This document shows, piece after piece, positions 44,461 through 51,593 of a DNA stretch of 64,000 bases (position 1 is its first letter; each line of letters begins with the position of its first letter). Source of the DNA: Hydractinia symbiolongicarpus (lineage: Eukaryota > Cnidaria > Hydrozoa > Anthoathecata > Hydractiniidae). The DNA lies in the NCBI RefSeq assembly GCF_029227915.1, contig NC_079877.1, forward strand, positions 34,623,851-34,687,850, in the 5' to 3' direction. The position numbers were made by a program, and so were the translations under genes. The notes under the pieces were generated by a model that did not search any database, had not been told where the DNA came from, and saw nothing but the letters and a program-made list of their open reading frames with translations.

Positions 44461-45024
44461 CCCACAGTCAATCATTTCACTGTTGAAAGCGATACAACTT
44501 AGTAATACCGGAAGAAAATCACTAAATACTTGTTGGTACGGATATGTGACGCAACCGTTGTAACTCAAACGGACTGATACTGTTAGAACGTCATTGAATT
44601 GTAGTTTGTGAAACAGTCGCTATTTTTTCAGCGCGCGACAACGGCTACGATTGGTCTCACAGTAAAGAATGACTTATTTATCTAAATTTTTAAATGAAGC
44701 GCTACCACAGCGCCCAATGTAATCGCTAAGTTCCGGCATTCACGTCAAATTAAGAAGAATGTTATTTCTTGGAGTCCAATTGTCTCATTTATCACATTTA
44801 TCAAGTCACAGTCCAAAGTTAGTTGAATTAATTCCCACAGTCAATCGCTTCACTGTTAAAACCAATACAACTTAGTAATATCGGAAGAAAATCACTAGAT
44901 ACATGTTGGTACGAATATGTGACGCGACCGTTGTAACTCAAACGGACTGATACAGTTAGAACGTCATTGAAATGTAGTTTTTGAAACTGTCACAATTTTT
45001 CAGCGCGCGATAACGGCTAGGATT

Positions 45025-45029
45025 GGTCG
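45025..45029. other. Target-site duplication, left copy (GGTCG)
   Basis: GGTCG directly precedes the AGAGATAGG terminus. The uninterrupted satellite reads GGATTGGTCGCACAG at about 36089 and 42790. The left flank ends GGATTGGTCG and the right flank begins GGTCGCACAG, so exactly five bases are duplicated. Confidence 0.93.
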
Positions 45030-45262
45030 AGAGATAGGAAAATGCCGATGTTAGGACAGACCCCGTTGGCACTTTACCATTTCACGTCAAATTATAGGCC
45101 ATCCCCGTCAAATAAACGATAGAAGAGTCCATAAAATCCGTTAGCACCTACGAATGTCCGGATCCGCCCCAACCCCCACCGTGTCCCCTCCCTCCCCTCC
45201 CCATGGGTCCCTCCCCACCCTCATCTGTCGTGTCCCACAATTATAGTGTTATGTGTGTCTAT
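45030..45262 (+). repeat. Left terminal inverted repeat, 233 bp
   Basis: Read inward, this copy matches the reverse complement of 59523-59755 with three mismatches that I can find (ATGCC/ATACC, ATTTCA/ATTCCA and AAATAAAC/AAATCAAC). It contains a long C-rich tract at about 45168-45225 on the plus strand, and so a G-rich tract on the minus strand. The match stops after GTGTGTCTAT. In protein-primed elements such ends are expected to carry the replication origin; that role is inferred. Confidence 0.95.
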
Positions 45263-45304
45263 CTTTACCAGAAACAAGTAAAGATGATTGCAACATTGCA
45301 AGGT

Positions 45305-45640
45305 TTAGCGCCACATAATGTCATAACTGAAGAATTGATTTTGATGATTATTTTGAGATTGTTTGAGACCATTTGATCTGACAAAGGCATCACCCTTGAA
45401 ACTATAATCCTTCAATTCATCACAAAGTTTTGCAGGCAACCATGTCTTATATTTATTTCCCATTCTATCTTGAACCTCCGCATACATAGATTTTTCAGAA
45501 AGAGCACCAGGTCTTGATATTTCCATCTCTTTCACATATTTAACAAGGTAAATATCGTTTTTAGGCAGCTCTCTCCACTTTATGATTGGAGCAACTTGTT
45601 CTATGTTTTGTTCAAATTCTTCAACTGTTGGAAAAGCCAT
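45305..45640 (-). CDS. Small protein of unknown function, 111 aa (116 aa if started at 45655)
   Basis: This is the first gene at the left end, reading outward and stopping 42 bases inside the inverted repeat. The longest frame opens at 45655, but I prefer the methionine at 45640 (MAFPTVEEF). The bases just upstream of it (GTGAATATA on the minus strand) match the bases upstream of the neighbouring minus-strand gene at 47077, and the longer start would place that shared motif inside the coding sequence. The protein is soluble, mixed charge, with no membrane segment. It has a strand-rich look around KYKTWLPAKL and ends in an aromatic FFSYDIMWR. I do not recognise a defined domain; a nucleic-acid-binding role would suit its small size and terminal position but is only a guess. 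Confidence 0.75.
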   Translation of the reverse strand: MAFPTVEEFEQNIEQVAPIIKWRELPKNDIYLVKYVKEMEISRPGALSEKSMYAEVQDRMGNKYKTWLPAKLCDELKDYSFKGDAFVRSNGLKQSQNNHQNQFFSYDIMWR

Positions 45641-45655
45641 TGTGTTTATATTCAC

Positions 45656-45895
45656 GATTACATCTCTTTATACCACTTTATAAATAACAACACGCAAGCA
45701 GTTTTTGTTATCTACCATCTGTCAATCAAACGCTTATAACAATAGGATTTTACATATTTTACATACCAGAAAGTTGTTTACATAAGAAAAAAGTCAAAAC
45801 GAAAGTAGCCGTTGCTAAGGATATTTGGTATGTAAGGAATGCATTGTTTCTCTATTGTTATTCTGGCTTGATTGACATTTAATTGACGTCATTCT
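45656..45895. other. Intergenic region with nested inverted repeats
   Basis: This stretch lies between two minus-strand genes. TGTCAATCAA (45720-45729) pairs with TTGATTGACA (45868-45877), ATAACAATAG (45736-45745) pairs with CTATTGTTAT (45852-45861), and TTACATACC (45759-45767) pairs with GGTATGTAA (45827-45835). The three arms are perfectly nested and symmetrical over 158 bases. It could be a decayed palindrome, a small inserted element, or a structured regulatory region; I see no target duplication around it. No open frame of note is present. Confidence 0.7.
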
Positions 45896-47077
45896 TTATC
45901 TAAACAAATACCATATGAAATAACCTGTTGTCATAACAATCACAAGAGCGATCTTCTCATCTTCGTGTGTAGGAGGAGTATCTTTGTGGTAAGGTGCAGT
46001 AATGTGTTTATCTGTAGTATCCACGTGGTGTACGGTAATGTGTTTATCAGGATGGATATCAGGATGATCGGGTGTTACTGGCTTCTTTTTAGTTATCTTA
46101 TGTGATTCGGTAACATTGACCTTTCGATTGATACCAATGGTAAGATCCTCACCCGATATCAAAATCTTGTTGTTGTAACCCACCACACCGGTCTTAATTC
46201 TGAGATTCATGTCACTAGGTAACATATAAATACCTTGTCCAACCGAATAATCAACCTTACTTGAAGCGTAGTTTAACGTATCCTGATAACGTTTAATGTC
46301 CTCCTGAATATCGACCCTACGGTTAACAATGTCCTCAAGGTTATTCATAAAAACTTTTTGGGCGGTCAGAGCACTTGAATCATTACCGAGGATGGAGGAT
46401 CGCGCTGAGGCTAGAGAACTAAGAACAAGATAGGCATAGGCCCTGACACTGCTCGAGATCTTCACAAGGCCCGTTTTTGTAAATCCATCGGATTTTTCCA
46501 CAATCCACCGCGTCATGGAGTCGTTTGTGAAATAACTTAACCCCGGAGTCGGATATTCTTTACGTCTTTTTTGATATGAGCTGAAAAAGTTCTGACCCCT
46601 GTATTTCATGGAGTTGGGATCAACTCCATAATCGCCGCAGATTTTTAAAAACTCCTCATTTGAATAGGGATTGTCGTATCGATTGAAGCTATCCTCAAAG
46701 GGTAGAGGTGTCTGTAGGCGCTTAATGATTCGCCTAATGTGATAATACACATGAAAACGATATATTGACCTGACCATAGATCTACCATCCTTCAGGTGTT
46801 CTGAACTTACCCCACAGGCACTTGAAGCGCACCAAGTGGCGAAATTTAGCTGGGTTTGCCATAATCTAAAAGGTTGCTCATTCCAAATTCTCATACGTTG
46901 CGCGTTATGACTAAGTTCATAATTGGTAAAAATATTAGGAAAGGAAGCGGGGAAAGAGCCACTTTCAGACACAATAATGGCCTGTTTGTACAGATCCCTA
47001 GCGCCCAATATTTGAAGATCCAGCCCCCCATTTGGCTTATATGCCGCATTCGGGTTATATCTGAAAATGTCATCCAT
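45896..47077 (-). CDS. Tail-anchored protein of unknown function, 393 aa; candidate virion protein
   Basis: The start at 47077 (MDDIFRYNP) sits 38 bases from the divergent start of the next gene at 47116. Residues 1-320 look like a folded, largely helical domain rich in aromatic and basic residues, with a basic stretch at 102-120. Residues about 325-373 are a low-complexity linker rich in His, Thr, Pro and Asp. Residues 375-392 are a hydrophobic C-terminal segment ending IWYLFR, typical of a tail anchor. There is no DDE, HUH or tyrosine-recombinase pattern I can see, so it is not an obvious integrase. I have an impression of similar proteins in other invertebrate elements of this kind, but the function is unknown. 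Its pairing with the capsid genes through a shared promoter suggests a late structural role. Confidence 0.85.
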   Translation of the reverse strand: MDDIFRYNPNAAYKPNGGLDLQILGARDLYKQAIIVSESGSFPASFPNIFTNYELSHNAQRMRIWNEQPFRLWQTQLNFATWCASSACGVSSEHLKDGRSMVRSIYRFHVYYHIRRIIKRLQTPLPFEDSFNRYDNPYSNEEFLKICGDYGVDPNSMKYRGQNFFSSYQKRRKEYPTPGLSYFTNDSMTRWIVEKSDGFTKTGLVKISSSVRAYAYLVLSSLASARSSILGNDSSALTAQKVFMNNLEDIVNRRVDIQEDIKRYQDTLNYASSKVDYSVGQGIYMLPSDMNLRIKTGVVGYNNKILISGEDLTIGINRKVNVTESHKITKKKPVTPDHPDIHPDKHITVHHVDTTDKHITAPYHKDTPPTHEDEKIALVIVMTTGYFIWYLFR

Positions 47078-47115
47078 TCTTTGATTTAAATATATTCACA
47101 ATCTCTAATATAATA
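47078..47115. promoter_or_regulatory. 38-bp bidirectional promoter region
   Basis: This is the whole gap between the divergent starts at 47077 (minus) and 47116 (plus). It contains ATTTAAA at 47084-47090, seven bases from the minus-strand start, and CTAATATAATA at 47105-47115, touching the plus-strand ATG. The same two motifs in the same order occur at 52875-52915, with ATTTAAA at the same distance from its start codon. The shared layout makes a promoter function likely, though inferred. Confidence 0.65.
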
Positions 47116-47643
47116 ATGTATATCACAATAAAGGACGTAAATAGCGAGAAGAAAATCTATTTGTATCAACCGATAGACAACTCACATGGTACAAAGGAGG
47201 TTGCGATCGTGGAGACGTTTTCAGATAATGTCACATATGTAGCTACAGCTCCAATAGATATACCCTTGGCCGATGGAGTTACCACGGTTAGGTTACAACA
47301 GGGTCAGCACTACACGGGTAGGGAGTTGAATTCAATCGTGAGAGGTGATGTAAAATCAACACAACTAGCTAGAAACTCTAAGTTGAGTAAAATATTTAAT
47401 ATGGAGGGTGTAACGGAACTACATTTTAATCTTAATGAATTGGATGACCTGATGACATATCATATATCCGAGTATGGTGGTGATTTTACATATATTGAAC
47501 CGAAAAATCCGCAATATAAGAAACTAAAGAAAGGTTTACTTCAATCACTTACCATGAGAGTCACAGGTCAGGATGGTAAGGTGTTATGGGGTGGTATGAA
47601 GACAGCAGTTACACTACACATAAGAGATACGGCGGACAGATGA
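47116..47643 (+). CDS. Putative minor capsid (penton-like) protein, 175 aa
   Basis: This gene heads the plus-strand block and lies directly before the putative major capsid gene. The sequence is rich in short alternating hydrophobic stretches, for example KIYLYQPI near the start and LTMRVTGQDGKVLWGG near the end, which suggests a beta-sandwich fold. It has no signal peptide or membrane segment. In Polintons and related viruses a single-jelly-roll minor capsid protein is usually encoded next to the major one, and position plus beta-rich look is the basis for this call. I cannot confirm the jelly roll by eye; another small structural protein is possible. Confidence 0.5.
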   Translation: MYITIKDVNSEKKIYLYQPIDNSHGTKEVAIVETFSDNVTYVATAPIDIPLADGVTTVRLQQGQHYTGRELNSIVRGDVKSTQLARNSKLSKIFNMEGVTELHFNLNELDDLMTYHISEYGGDFTYIEPKNPQYKKLKKGLLQSLTMRVTGQDGKVLWGGMKTAVTLHIRDTADR

Positions 47644-47698
47644 TACCGTAGCATTAACCGAATTAAAGTAAAATAAAATAAAAGTAATATGGAATAGA

Positions 47699-49018
47699 AT
47701 GGAATACGGGAAAAAGTTAAACCCAGAGCGTTCACTTAGGATCGCACATGGCGTAAAAGGAACGCATCAAAAAGTAATTGTCACTCACAACCCAAGTGAG
47801 ATTGATCAGAACCAGTTACTCCTGATTAGGTTCCCTAATTTAGGTAACGATGATGTCATTGTTCCTGGTACTTCGAAAATAAGTTTCGACGTTGAACTCG
47901 AGTCAAAAGTCGACACGAAGAGAACATTGGTCTCTAACATAGGGAGGGCAATTGTTAAAAAGCTAGCTATCAAGTTCGAGGGTACCGAGATTCTGAGCAT
48001 TGATGACTTTGATCTTTTCGGGTGCTACAGAGATTTATGGCTAACCAAGTCCGAGAAAAGAAATGCAATAAGACAAGGTATCATCTTTGATGAAGGGTGT
48101 ACAGAAAACTGTATGAAACTGAGAGTTGGAGCCGCGGATAAAGACGCATCAGAGGTAGCGGACAAAGCTATTTATGATGCATACAAAAACAAGTTCACCA
48201 TACCACTAGATTTTGAAATGTTAGATAGCACGATCCCATATTATCAGGCTGGATTAGGTAATAGGCTGCGTTATGAGATAACATTCAACAATTATGACAG
48301 GGTAGTATTATCAACACCAACCAAACCTTCCGGTGCCACATCGGCACCCGCGCCGGATGCTAAATACAAAATCTCCAACATATCTCTCGAATATGAGATT
48401 GTGACACAACCCACACTCGCCAGATTCATTTCAAATGAATACCAAAACATGGCCGTACTATATGACAGATTTCTGAGACATAGACAAATTAGGGTGGATA
48501 AGTCGGACACAACGTGGAATTGGTCATTCAATACACCGTGCAAGTCCCTGAAGGGTATATTGGTTCTGTTTGAGGAAGAGAAAGCTTACAAACGAGATAC
48601 CGGTAGGTTCTACAATCCTAAGATCAAAAAGGTATCCGCCATAGTTGAGGGTAAGCCTAACCAACTTTTCGCTCAGGGGATGCAACCGTTTGAGCATTAT
48701 GGTGAAATATGCAAGTATTTCGCAGAGGGCAAGCAAAAGGACAGCAACGCCGGTGAAATACAGAAACATCTGCAACTACATGATGTGAAGGTCGCGGACT
48801 ACCTAACCACGAAATATGCTCTATGGCTGGATTTTAGAACCATAGATGAAAACTCACTGCGCGGGACCGGCCGACGGATTGAAAATGCGAGCGAGGGGAT
48901 CACACTACAAGTTGAAAAGACGGCCGAAACCGCGGGATCCTTAAACGCCTACATATATCTAATCATGGATGCTCAATTAAATATTCAAAACGGTGAAATT
49001 ATGGATGTACTATATTAA
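47699..49018 (+). CDS. Putative major capsid protein (double-jelly-roll type), 439 aa
   Basis: This is the largest protein of the virion block, soluble and beta-rich, with no membrane segment, placed just before the packaging ATPase as in many Polinton-like viruses. Recognisable stretches include an N-terminal LLLIRFPNLGNDDVIVPGTS, a central LDFEMLDSTIPYYQAGLGNR and a C-terminal LNAYIYLIMDAQLNIQNG. I have the impression of close relatives of this protein in other invertebrate elements. At 439 residues it is shorter than many Polinton capsid proteins, but long enough for two jelly rolls. The stop is followed after one base by the ATPase start at 49020, which suggests coordinated expression. 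The capsid identity rests on context and family impression and needs structure prediction. Confidence 0.6.
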   Translation: MEYGKKLNPERSLRIAHGVKGTHQKVIVTHNPSEIDQNQLLLIRFPNLGNDDVIVPGTSKISFDVELESKVDTKRTLVSNIGRAIVKKLAIKFEGTEILSIDDFDLFGCYRDLWLTKSEKRNAIRQGIIFDEGCTENCMKLRVGAADKDASEVADKAIYDAYKNKFTIPLDFEMLDSTIPYYQAGLGNRLRYEITFNNYDRVVLSTPTKPSGATSAPAPDAKYKISNISLEYEIVTQPTLARFISNEYQNMAVLYDRFLRHRQIRVDKSDTTWNWSFNTPCKSLKGILVLFEEEKAYKRDTGRFYNPKIKKVSAIVEGKPNQLFAQGMQPFEHYGEICKYFAEGKQKDSNAGEIQKHLQLHDVKVADYLTTKYALWLDFRTIDENSLRGTGRRIENASEGITLQVEKTAETAGSLNAYIYLIMDAQLNIQNGEIMDVLY

Positions 49019-49019
49019 G

Positions 49020-49616
49020 ATGGACTACATGAAAGATCCTCACACGGCACTATTCGTCGGTCCAACTGGCTGCGGAAAATCCAAACGCGTAGTAACACTG
49101 CTGGAGAGTGAATACTTTGATCACTTCGATTTCATTGTGATTATATGTCCAACATTAAGATGGAACAAGACATATATGGGGAGTAACTGGTTCTGGAGGG
49201 ATAGATATGTGATTCTAATTGAGCCCAGAGGTATGTTATATGAATGGATTCAAAAGATGACGGATTTCTGTGCCGGGTACAAAACATTATTCCTGATCGA
49301 CGACATCATCGCAGATGAGAAACTGGACAAAAAGAGGCAACCGCTTCTGGAGCTGGCCATCAGCGGTCGGCATCGAAACCACACCATGTGGCTACTCACA
49401 CAATCATACACCGCGATACCGAAGAACTTACGAAGGCAGGCAAAAATGTTATATGTGTGGTATCCGAAGGACAGACATGATCTCGCAACCATCCACGAAG
49501 AGAATGATGTCATTGAATCGTCGGAGATCCAGAAGGTTAAGGAAAGGCTGAAAGATGGCAAATATACACATTTAGTCATGAGGATGGAACATCCAAGAAC
49601 TCACGTGATTTGCTAG
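49020..49616 (+). CDS. A32/FtsK-HerA-type genome packaging ATPase, 198 aa
   Basis: The Walker A motif GPTGCGKS is at residues 14-21 and the Walker B motif TLFLIDD is at 89-95 with acidic residues D94 and D95. LLTQSY at 125-130 supplies the conserved glutamine that follows Walker B in this superfamily, and SGRHRNHT at 115-122 is typical of the A32-like group. Such ATPases pump viral DNA into capsids at the cost of ATP hydrolysis. I chose the ATG at 49020, one base after the capsid stop; an in-frame ATG at 48993 would add nine residues inside the capsid gene. About 200 residues is a usual length for this family. The gene looks intact. Confidence 0.88.
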   Translation: MDYMKDPHTALFVGPTGCGKSKRVVTLLESEYFDHFDFIVIICPTLRWNKTYMGSNWFWRDRYVILIEPRGMLYEWIQKMTDFCAGYKTLFLIDDIIADEKLDKKRQPLLELAISGRHRNHTMWLLTQSYTAIPKNLRRQAKMLYVWYPKDRHDLATIHEENDVIESSEIQKVKERLKDGKYTHLVMRMEHPRTHVIC

Positions 49617-49628
49617 AATGGACATTTT

Positions 49629-49653
49629 TTTGTTACAAGAGTCTTGTAACAAA
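49629..49653. repeat. Perfect 12-bp-arm palindrome (GTTAC/GTAAC family)
   Basis: TTTGTTACAAGA and TCTTGTAACAAA are perfect reverse complements around a single G. It lies between the ATPase stop and the likely start of the next gene at 49684. The TTTGTTAC/GTAACAAA arms are shared with the palindromes at 54382 and 55256. A terminator, RNA-processing hairpin or protein-binding site are possible roles. Confidence 0.85.
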
Positions 49654-49683
49654 TCTATAGGAAAACTACAGTACTATCCTATA

Positions 49684-50307
49684 ATGATAGAATATATAAA
49701 TTTCATATTACTGGTGATAGCTGTAGTGCTATTGCTGGTATTGGTTAGTTTCTGTCTTTTTTGTATTAAAAAATACCTATGGCTATTGAAAATGGCCGAA
49801 ACGGTAATTGACAACCTAATTTTTATCGATGAACGGGATGATGGGAAGAGACAGAAATTGCTCGAGTGCGTGCTGACTGGGAATAGTAAGTTATATCTTG
49901 GTAAGATGTATACGGAGGCGGAGATCCAGAAGCTCAAGAATGATGAGGTGGATAAACTGTTCACCATATACGAGGCTAAACTATCCGGTCAAATGGTAAA
50001 GTCTTTGGGACAGTCAATAATCCACATGTACTCCATGGGCGCCTGTACAGCTCTCGGTATAAAAAATCAAAAAGCTCTGAGTGATGACCTGGAGAATGAT
50101 CCATTCCTAAACTCGGCACTCCAAAGGTTCACATGTGATCTATATTATAAGTTTGGATCACTACTATCACCAATCAGTGTGGGTCTAATTACAGGTAGGC
50201 ATTATATCGCTGGAAGAAATTTAAACGCAAATAATAATAATATAGATATAGATAATAAAGATGTCAGAGGAACAGACTCCTATTCAGGTGACAACGAAGA
50301 ACCCTAA
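49684..50307 (+). CDS. Membrane protein of unknown function, 207 aa
   Basis: The frame is open from 49618, but that start would place the intergenic palindrome inside the coding region, so I prefer the ATG at 49684 (MIEYINF). From there residues about 4-27 form a strongly hydrophobic membrane segment (FILLVIAVVLLLVLVSF), followed by a basic KKYLW. The rest is a helical, charged domain with a conserved-looking centre around residues 72-85 (KLYLGKMYTEAEIQ) and 105-120 (QMVKSLGQSIIHMYSM). The C-terminus is Asn/Asp-rich and low in complexity, and overlaps the next gene by 47 bases in another frame. Position after the ATPase suggests a virion membrane or assembly protein. I do not recognise a named domain. 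Confidence 0.75.
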   Translation: MIEYINFILLVIAVVLLLVLVSFCLFCIKKYLWLLKMAETVIDNLIFIDERDDGKRQKLLECVLTGNSKLYLGKMYTEAEIQKLKNDEVDKLFTIYEAKLSGQMVKSLGQSIIHMYSMGACTALGIKNQKALSDDLENDPFLNSALQRFTCDLYYKFGSLLSPISVGLITGRHYIAGRNLNANNNNIDIDNKDVRGTDSYSGDNEEP

Positions 50308-50665
50308 AAAGGTTGAGGCTGGTAAGAGGGTGGCCGAATTCAACCGCAAACAGAGGGAAGACTATAAAAGACTGCTCATGGCGCAGGCAGAGACGCAGGC
50401 GAAGACGGAATCGACACCAACGCGGTCGACACCTCAGACACTGTTGGAGGATCCTAAGGATATTGTAATTGAGGATTCCGTGACAGATGTTCCCAAGGGT
50501 GGGGTTAACAACTACGCAATAATGGGCGGCGGTGTGATTGTGATGCTAATAATCGGAGCGTTTGTGGTGATGAGGAACAACACCTCACAGAGTAAGGTGA
50601 AGGATCCCCCACCGAGAGCTCCATCGGACACTAGAAAAACCAGGAGTAAACTTGAAATGGAATAA
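50261..50665 (+). CDS. Small single-pass membrane protein, 134 aa
   Basis: Residues 12-35 carry a basic motif, KNPKKVEAGKRVAEFNRKQR, of a type I associate with small proteins of Polinton-like elements. A Thr/Ser/Pro/Glu-rich linker follows. Residues 85-104 are one membrane segment (YAIMGGGVIVMLIIGAFVVM), and the tail is basic. The start overlaps the end of the upstream gene. The stop codon is embedded in AATAAA, a canonical polyadenylation signal, so the end of this gene may also be a transcript end. The arrangement suggests a capsid- or DNA-contacting basic head tethered to membrane; the function is otherwise unknown. Confidence 0.75.
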   Translation: MSEEQTPIQVTTKNPKKVEAGKRVAEFNRKQREDYKRLLMAQAETQAKTESTPTRSTPQTLLEDPKDIVIEDSVTDVPKGGVNNYAIMGGGVIVMLIIGAFVVMRNNTSQSKVKDPPPRAPSDTRKTRSKLEME

Positions 50666-50669
50666 AGGG

Positions 50670-50687
50670 ATAATATCGCGATATTAT
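50670..50687. repeat. Perfect 18-bp palindrome ATAATATCGCGATATTAT
   Basis: The two halves ATAATATCG and CGATATTAT are exact reverse complements with no spacer. It sits in the 44-base gap between two plus-strand genes, 22 bases upstream of the ATG at 50710, and just after the AATAAA at the preceding stop. It could be an operator for a dimeric protein. Confidence 0.8.
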
Positions 50688-50709
50688 AATCTAGAAGTAA
50701 ATATAAGAC

Positions 50710-50937
50710 ATGGATAAGAAAAGTATAGTAAACGATATTTATAAGGCATCAGTCGTATGCGTTTTCGCCGTAGGCTATTCAATGCTCGGGAAAAAGGTAT
50801 TAAAAATGACACCACCCTCAATTCAGAAATTTGACCTGGAAGATACCGGAAAGCTTGTAGCCATAGTCGCCGCAAGTGAAATGACAAGAGAATATCTAGT
50901 TAAGCAAAAAATTATACCTGAAACTATAAATATATAA
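50710..50937 (+). CDS. Small putative membrane-associated protein, 75 aa
   Basis: MDKKSIVNDIYKASV opens the protein. Residues about 11-28 are moderately hydrophobic (YKASVVCVFAVGYSML) and are followed by a basic GKKVLKM. The second half contains a helix DTGKLVAIVAASEMTREYLV. The stop TAA overlaps the ATG of the next small frame (TAATG), so the two may be expressed together. It resembles, in my memory, short proteins of other invertebrate elements of this family; no function is known to me. Confidence 0.7.
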   Translation: MDKKSIVNDIYKASVVCVFAVGYSMLGKKVLKMTPPSIQKFDLEDTGKLVAIVAASEMTREYLVKQKIIPETINI

Positions 50938-51080
50938 TGTTGCGAATACTGGAATGGTTGGTCTGGGTTTTATGCCAGCGCAAGAAAGTTGAGAGGATTT
51001 TACCCAAGGTGGAATACATCGATACCGAGGTCATAGACGACTCTGATGTCATAGACTCCGAGGCTATCGTATTAAAATAA
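50937..51080 (+). CDS. Very small protein, 47 aa, overlapping the upstream stop
   Basis: The ATG at 50937 overlaps the preceding TAA as TAATG, and the frame runs to a TAA at 51078-51080. The translation starts MLRILEWLVWVLCQRKKVERI and ends in an acidic, Asp/Ile/Val-rich tail. A hydrophobic-aromatic N-terminus (residues 2-13), a basic cluster (15-20) and an acidic tail give it the look of a tiny membrane-associated or virion peptide. The tight spacing between genes on both sides (30 bases to the next ATG) favours it being real. Confidence 0.55.
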   Translation: MLRILEWLVWVLCQRKKVERILPKVEYIDTEVIDDSDVIDSEAIVLK

Positions 51081-51110
51081 CGCCACTATATTATACCGGA
51101 TTATATAAAC

Positions 51111-51536
51111 ATGGCTTCAATTGCAATGATGTTGGGAGGTGCCTTTGCGAACGCTTTGGCCTTCACCGGATCAAGCTACCTCTTTTCAAGTTTATCAAAG
51201 GATAGGATAGATAAGGAACGGAAGCGGCATGATCTGGCCATAGAGCAGCTGCAAAAGGCTCAGGTTATATGGCAACGTAAAAGACAGGAGAGGGTTGACT
51301 TTATCAATAAGCAGCTCAGACTTGAGAAGAAGGCCGAGGGTAAATTTACGGAGCTGGATGACGCGATGCGGGAATATAAAAAAGTATTTGGAGGTTCACC
51401 TCTCACAGATATTCCGCGCAAGCCCGTATTGAGCGACTTTTATAAACCCAGCAATGGCCAGCATGAGAGGGAATTGGCATTTATCGCGCTAAGCATGATC
51501 TGTGTCGGTGGTGCCGTGTGGTATTTCGAAAAATAG
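51111..51536 (+). CDS. Two-segment membrane protein with coiled-coil, 141 aa
   Basis: The N-terminus is hydrophobic (MASIAMMLGGAFANALAFTG, residues 1-20, extending to about 27). Residues about 30-90 are highly charged and helical with a probable coiled coil (KRHDLAIEQLQKAQVIWQRK). Residues 119-138 are a second hydrophobic segment ending GGAVWYFEK. A TATA-like ATTATATAA lies just upstream of the ATG. Both ends in membrane and a rod between them would suit a virion or assembly protein. I recall similar proteins in related elements but no assigned function. Confidence 0.75.
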   Translation: MASIAMMLGGAFANALAFTGSSYLFSSLSKDRIDKERKRHDLAIEQLQKAQVIWQRKRQERVDFINKQLRLEKKAEGKFTELDDAMREYKKVFGGSPLTDIPRKPVLSDFYKPSNGQHERELAFIALSMICVGGAVWYFEK

Positions 51537-51553
51537 TACCATGCCGCGGGTAT

Positions 51554-51578
51554 TATGTTACATGTGTCATGTAACATA
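51554..51578. repeat. Palindrome between convergent genes (GTTAC/GTAAC family)
   Basis: TATGTTACATG and CATGTAACATA are exact 11-base arms around TGT. It lies in the 57-base gap between the ends of a plus-strand gene (51536) and a minus-strand gene (51594). Position between converging genes suggests a bidirectional terminator or insulator. A short TAG/AGT trinucleotide run follows. Confidence 0.85.
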
Positions 51579-51593
51579 GTAGTAGTAGTATCA

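Larger units (their letters stand above)
1..45029. repeat. Satellite DNA array, ~372-bp monomer (left flank)
   Basis: The block TGTGACGCAACCGTTGTAAC recurs at 1, 374, 746, 1119 and 1491, and then about every 372-373 bases to the edge of the transposon, which gives roughly 121 monomers by division. Each monomer is AT-rich and holds recognisable landmarks in fixed order: the CCGTT/AACGG cluster, TTCTTCAGCGCGCGMTAACGG, a GGTCCCACAG box, GACTTATTTATC, GCGCTACCACAGCGC, AATCATGTCAAATTAAG, and ACAGTCAATCGTTTCACTGT. Divergence between monomers is mostly point changes, with occasional small deletions. No RNA gene or plausible host coding gene is visible anywhere in the 45 kb. A centromeric, pericentromeric or other heterochromatic location is a reasonable inference, but nothing in the sequence proves it. 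Confidence 0.97.

Noticed and set aside
1-45029. CRISPR array or other prokaryotic repeat system
   Set aside because: The repeat is 372 bp with no short repeat-spacer alternation, and the inserted element is of eukaryotic viral type.
45896-47077. Integrase role for the 393-aa protein
   Set aside because: I could not place a DDE triad, zinc-binding HHCC set or chromodomain-like end, and the C-terminus is a membrane anchor. It stays only as a candidate for structure prediction.
46874-47089. Plus-strand frame opposite the 393-aa gene start
   Set aside because: It is a shadow of the minus-strand gene and would overlap its promoter and N-terminus.
49618-49683. Longer start for the 207-aa membrane protein
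   Set aside because: It would encode through a perfect 25-base palindrome that belongs to an intergenic family elsewhere in the element.
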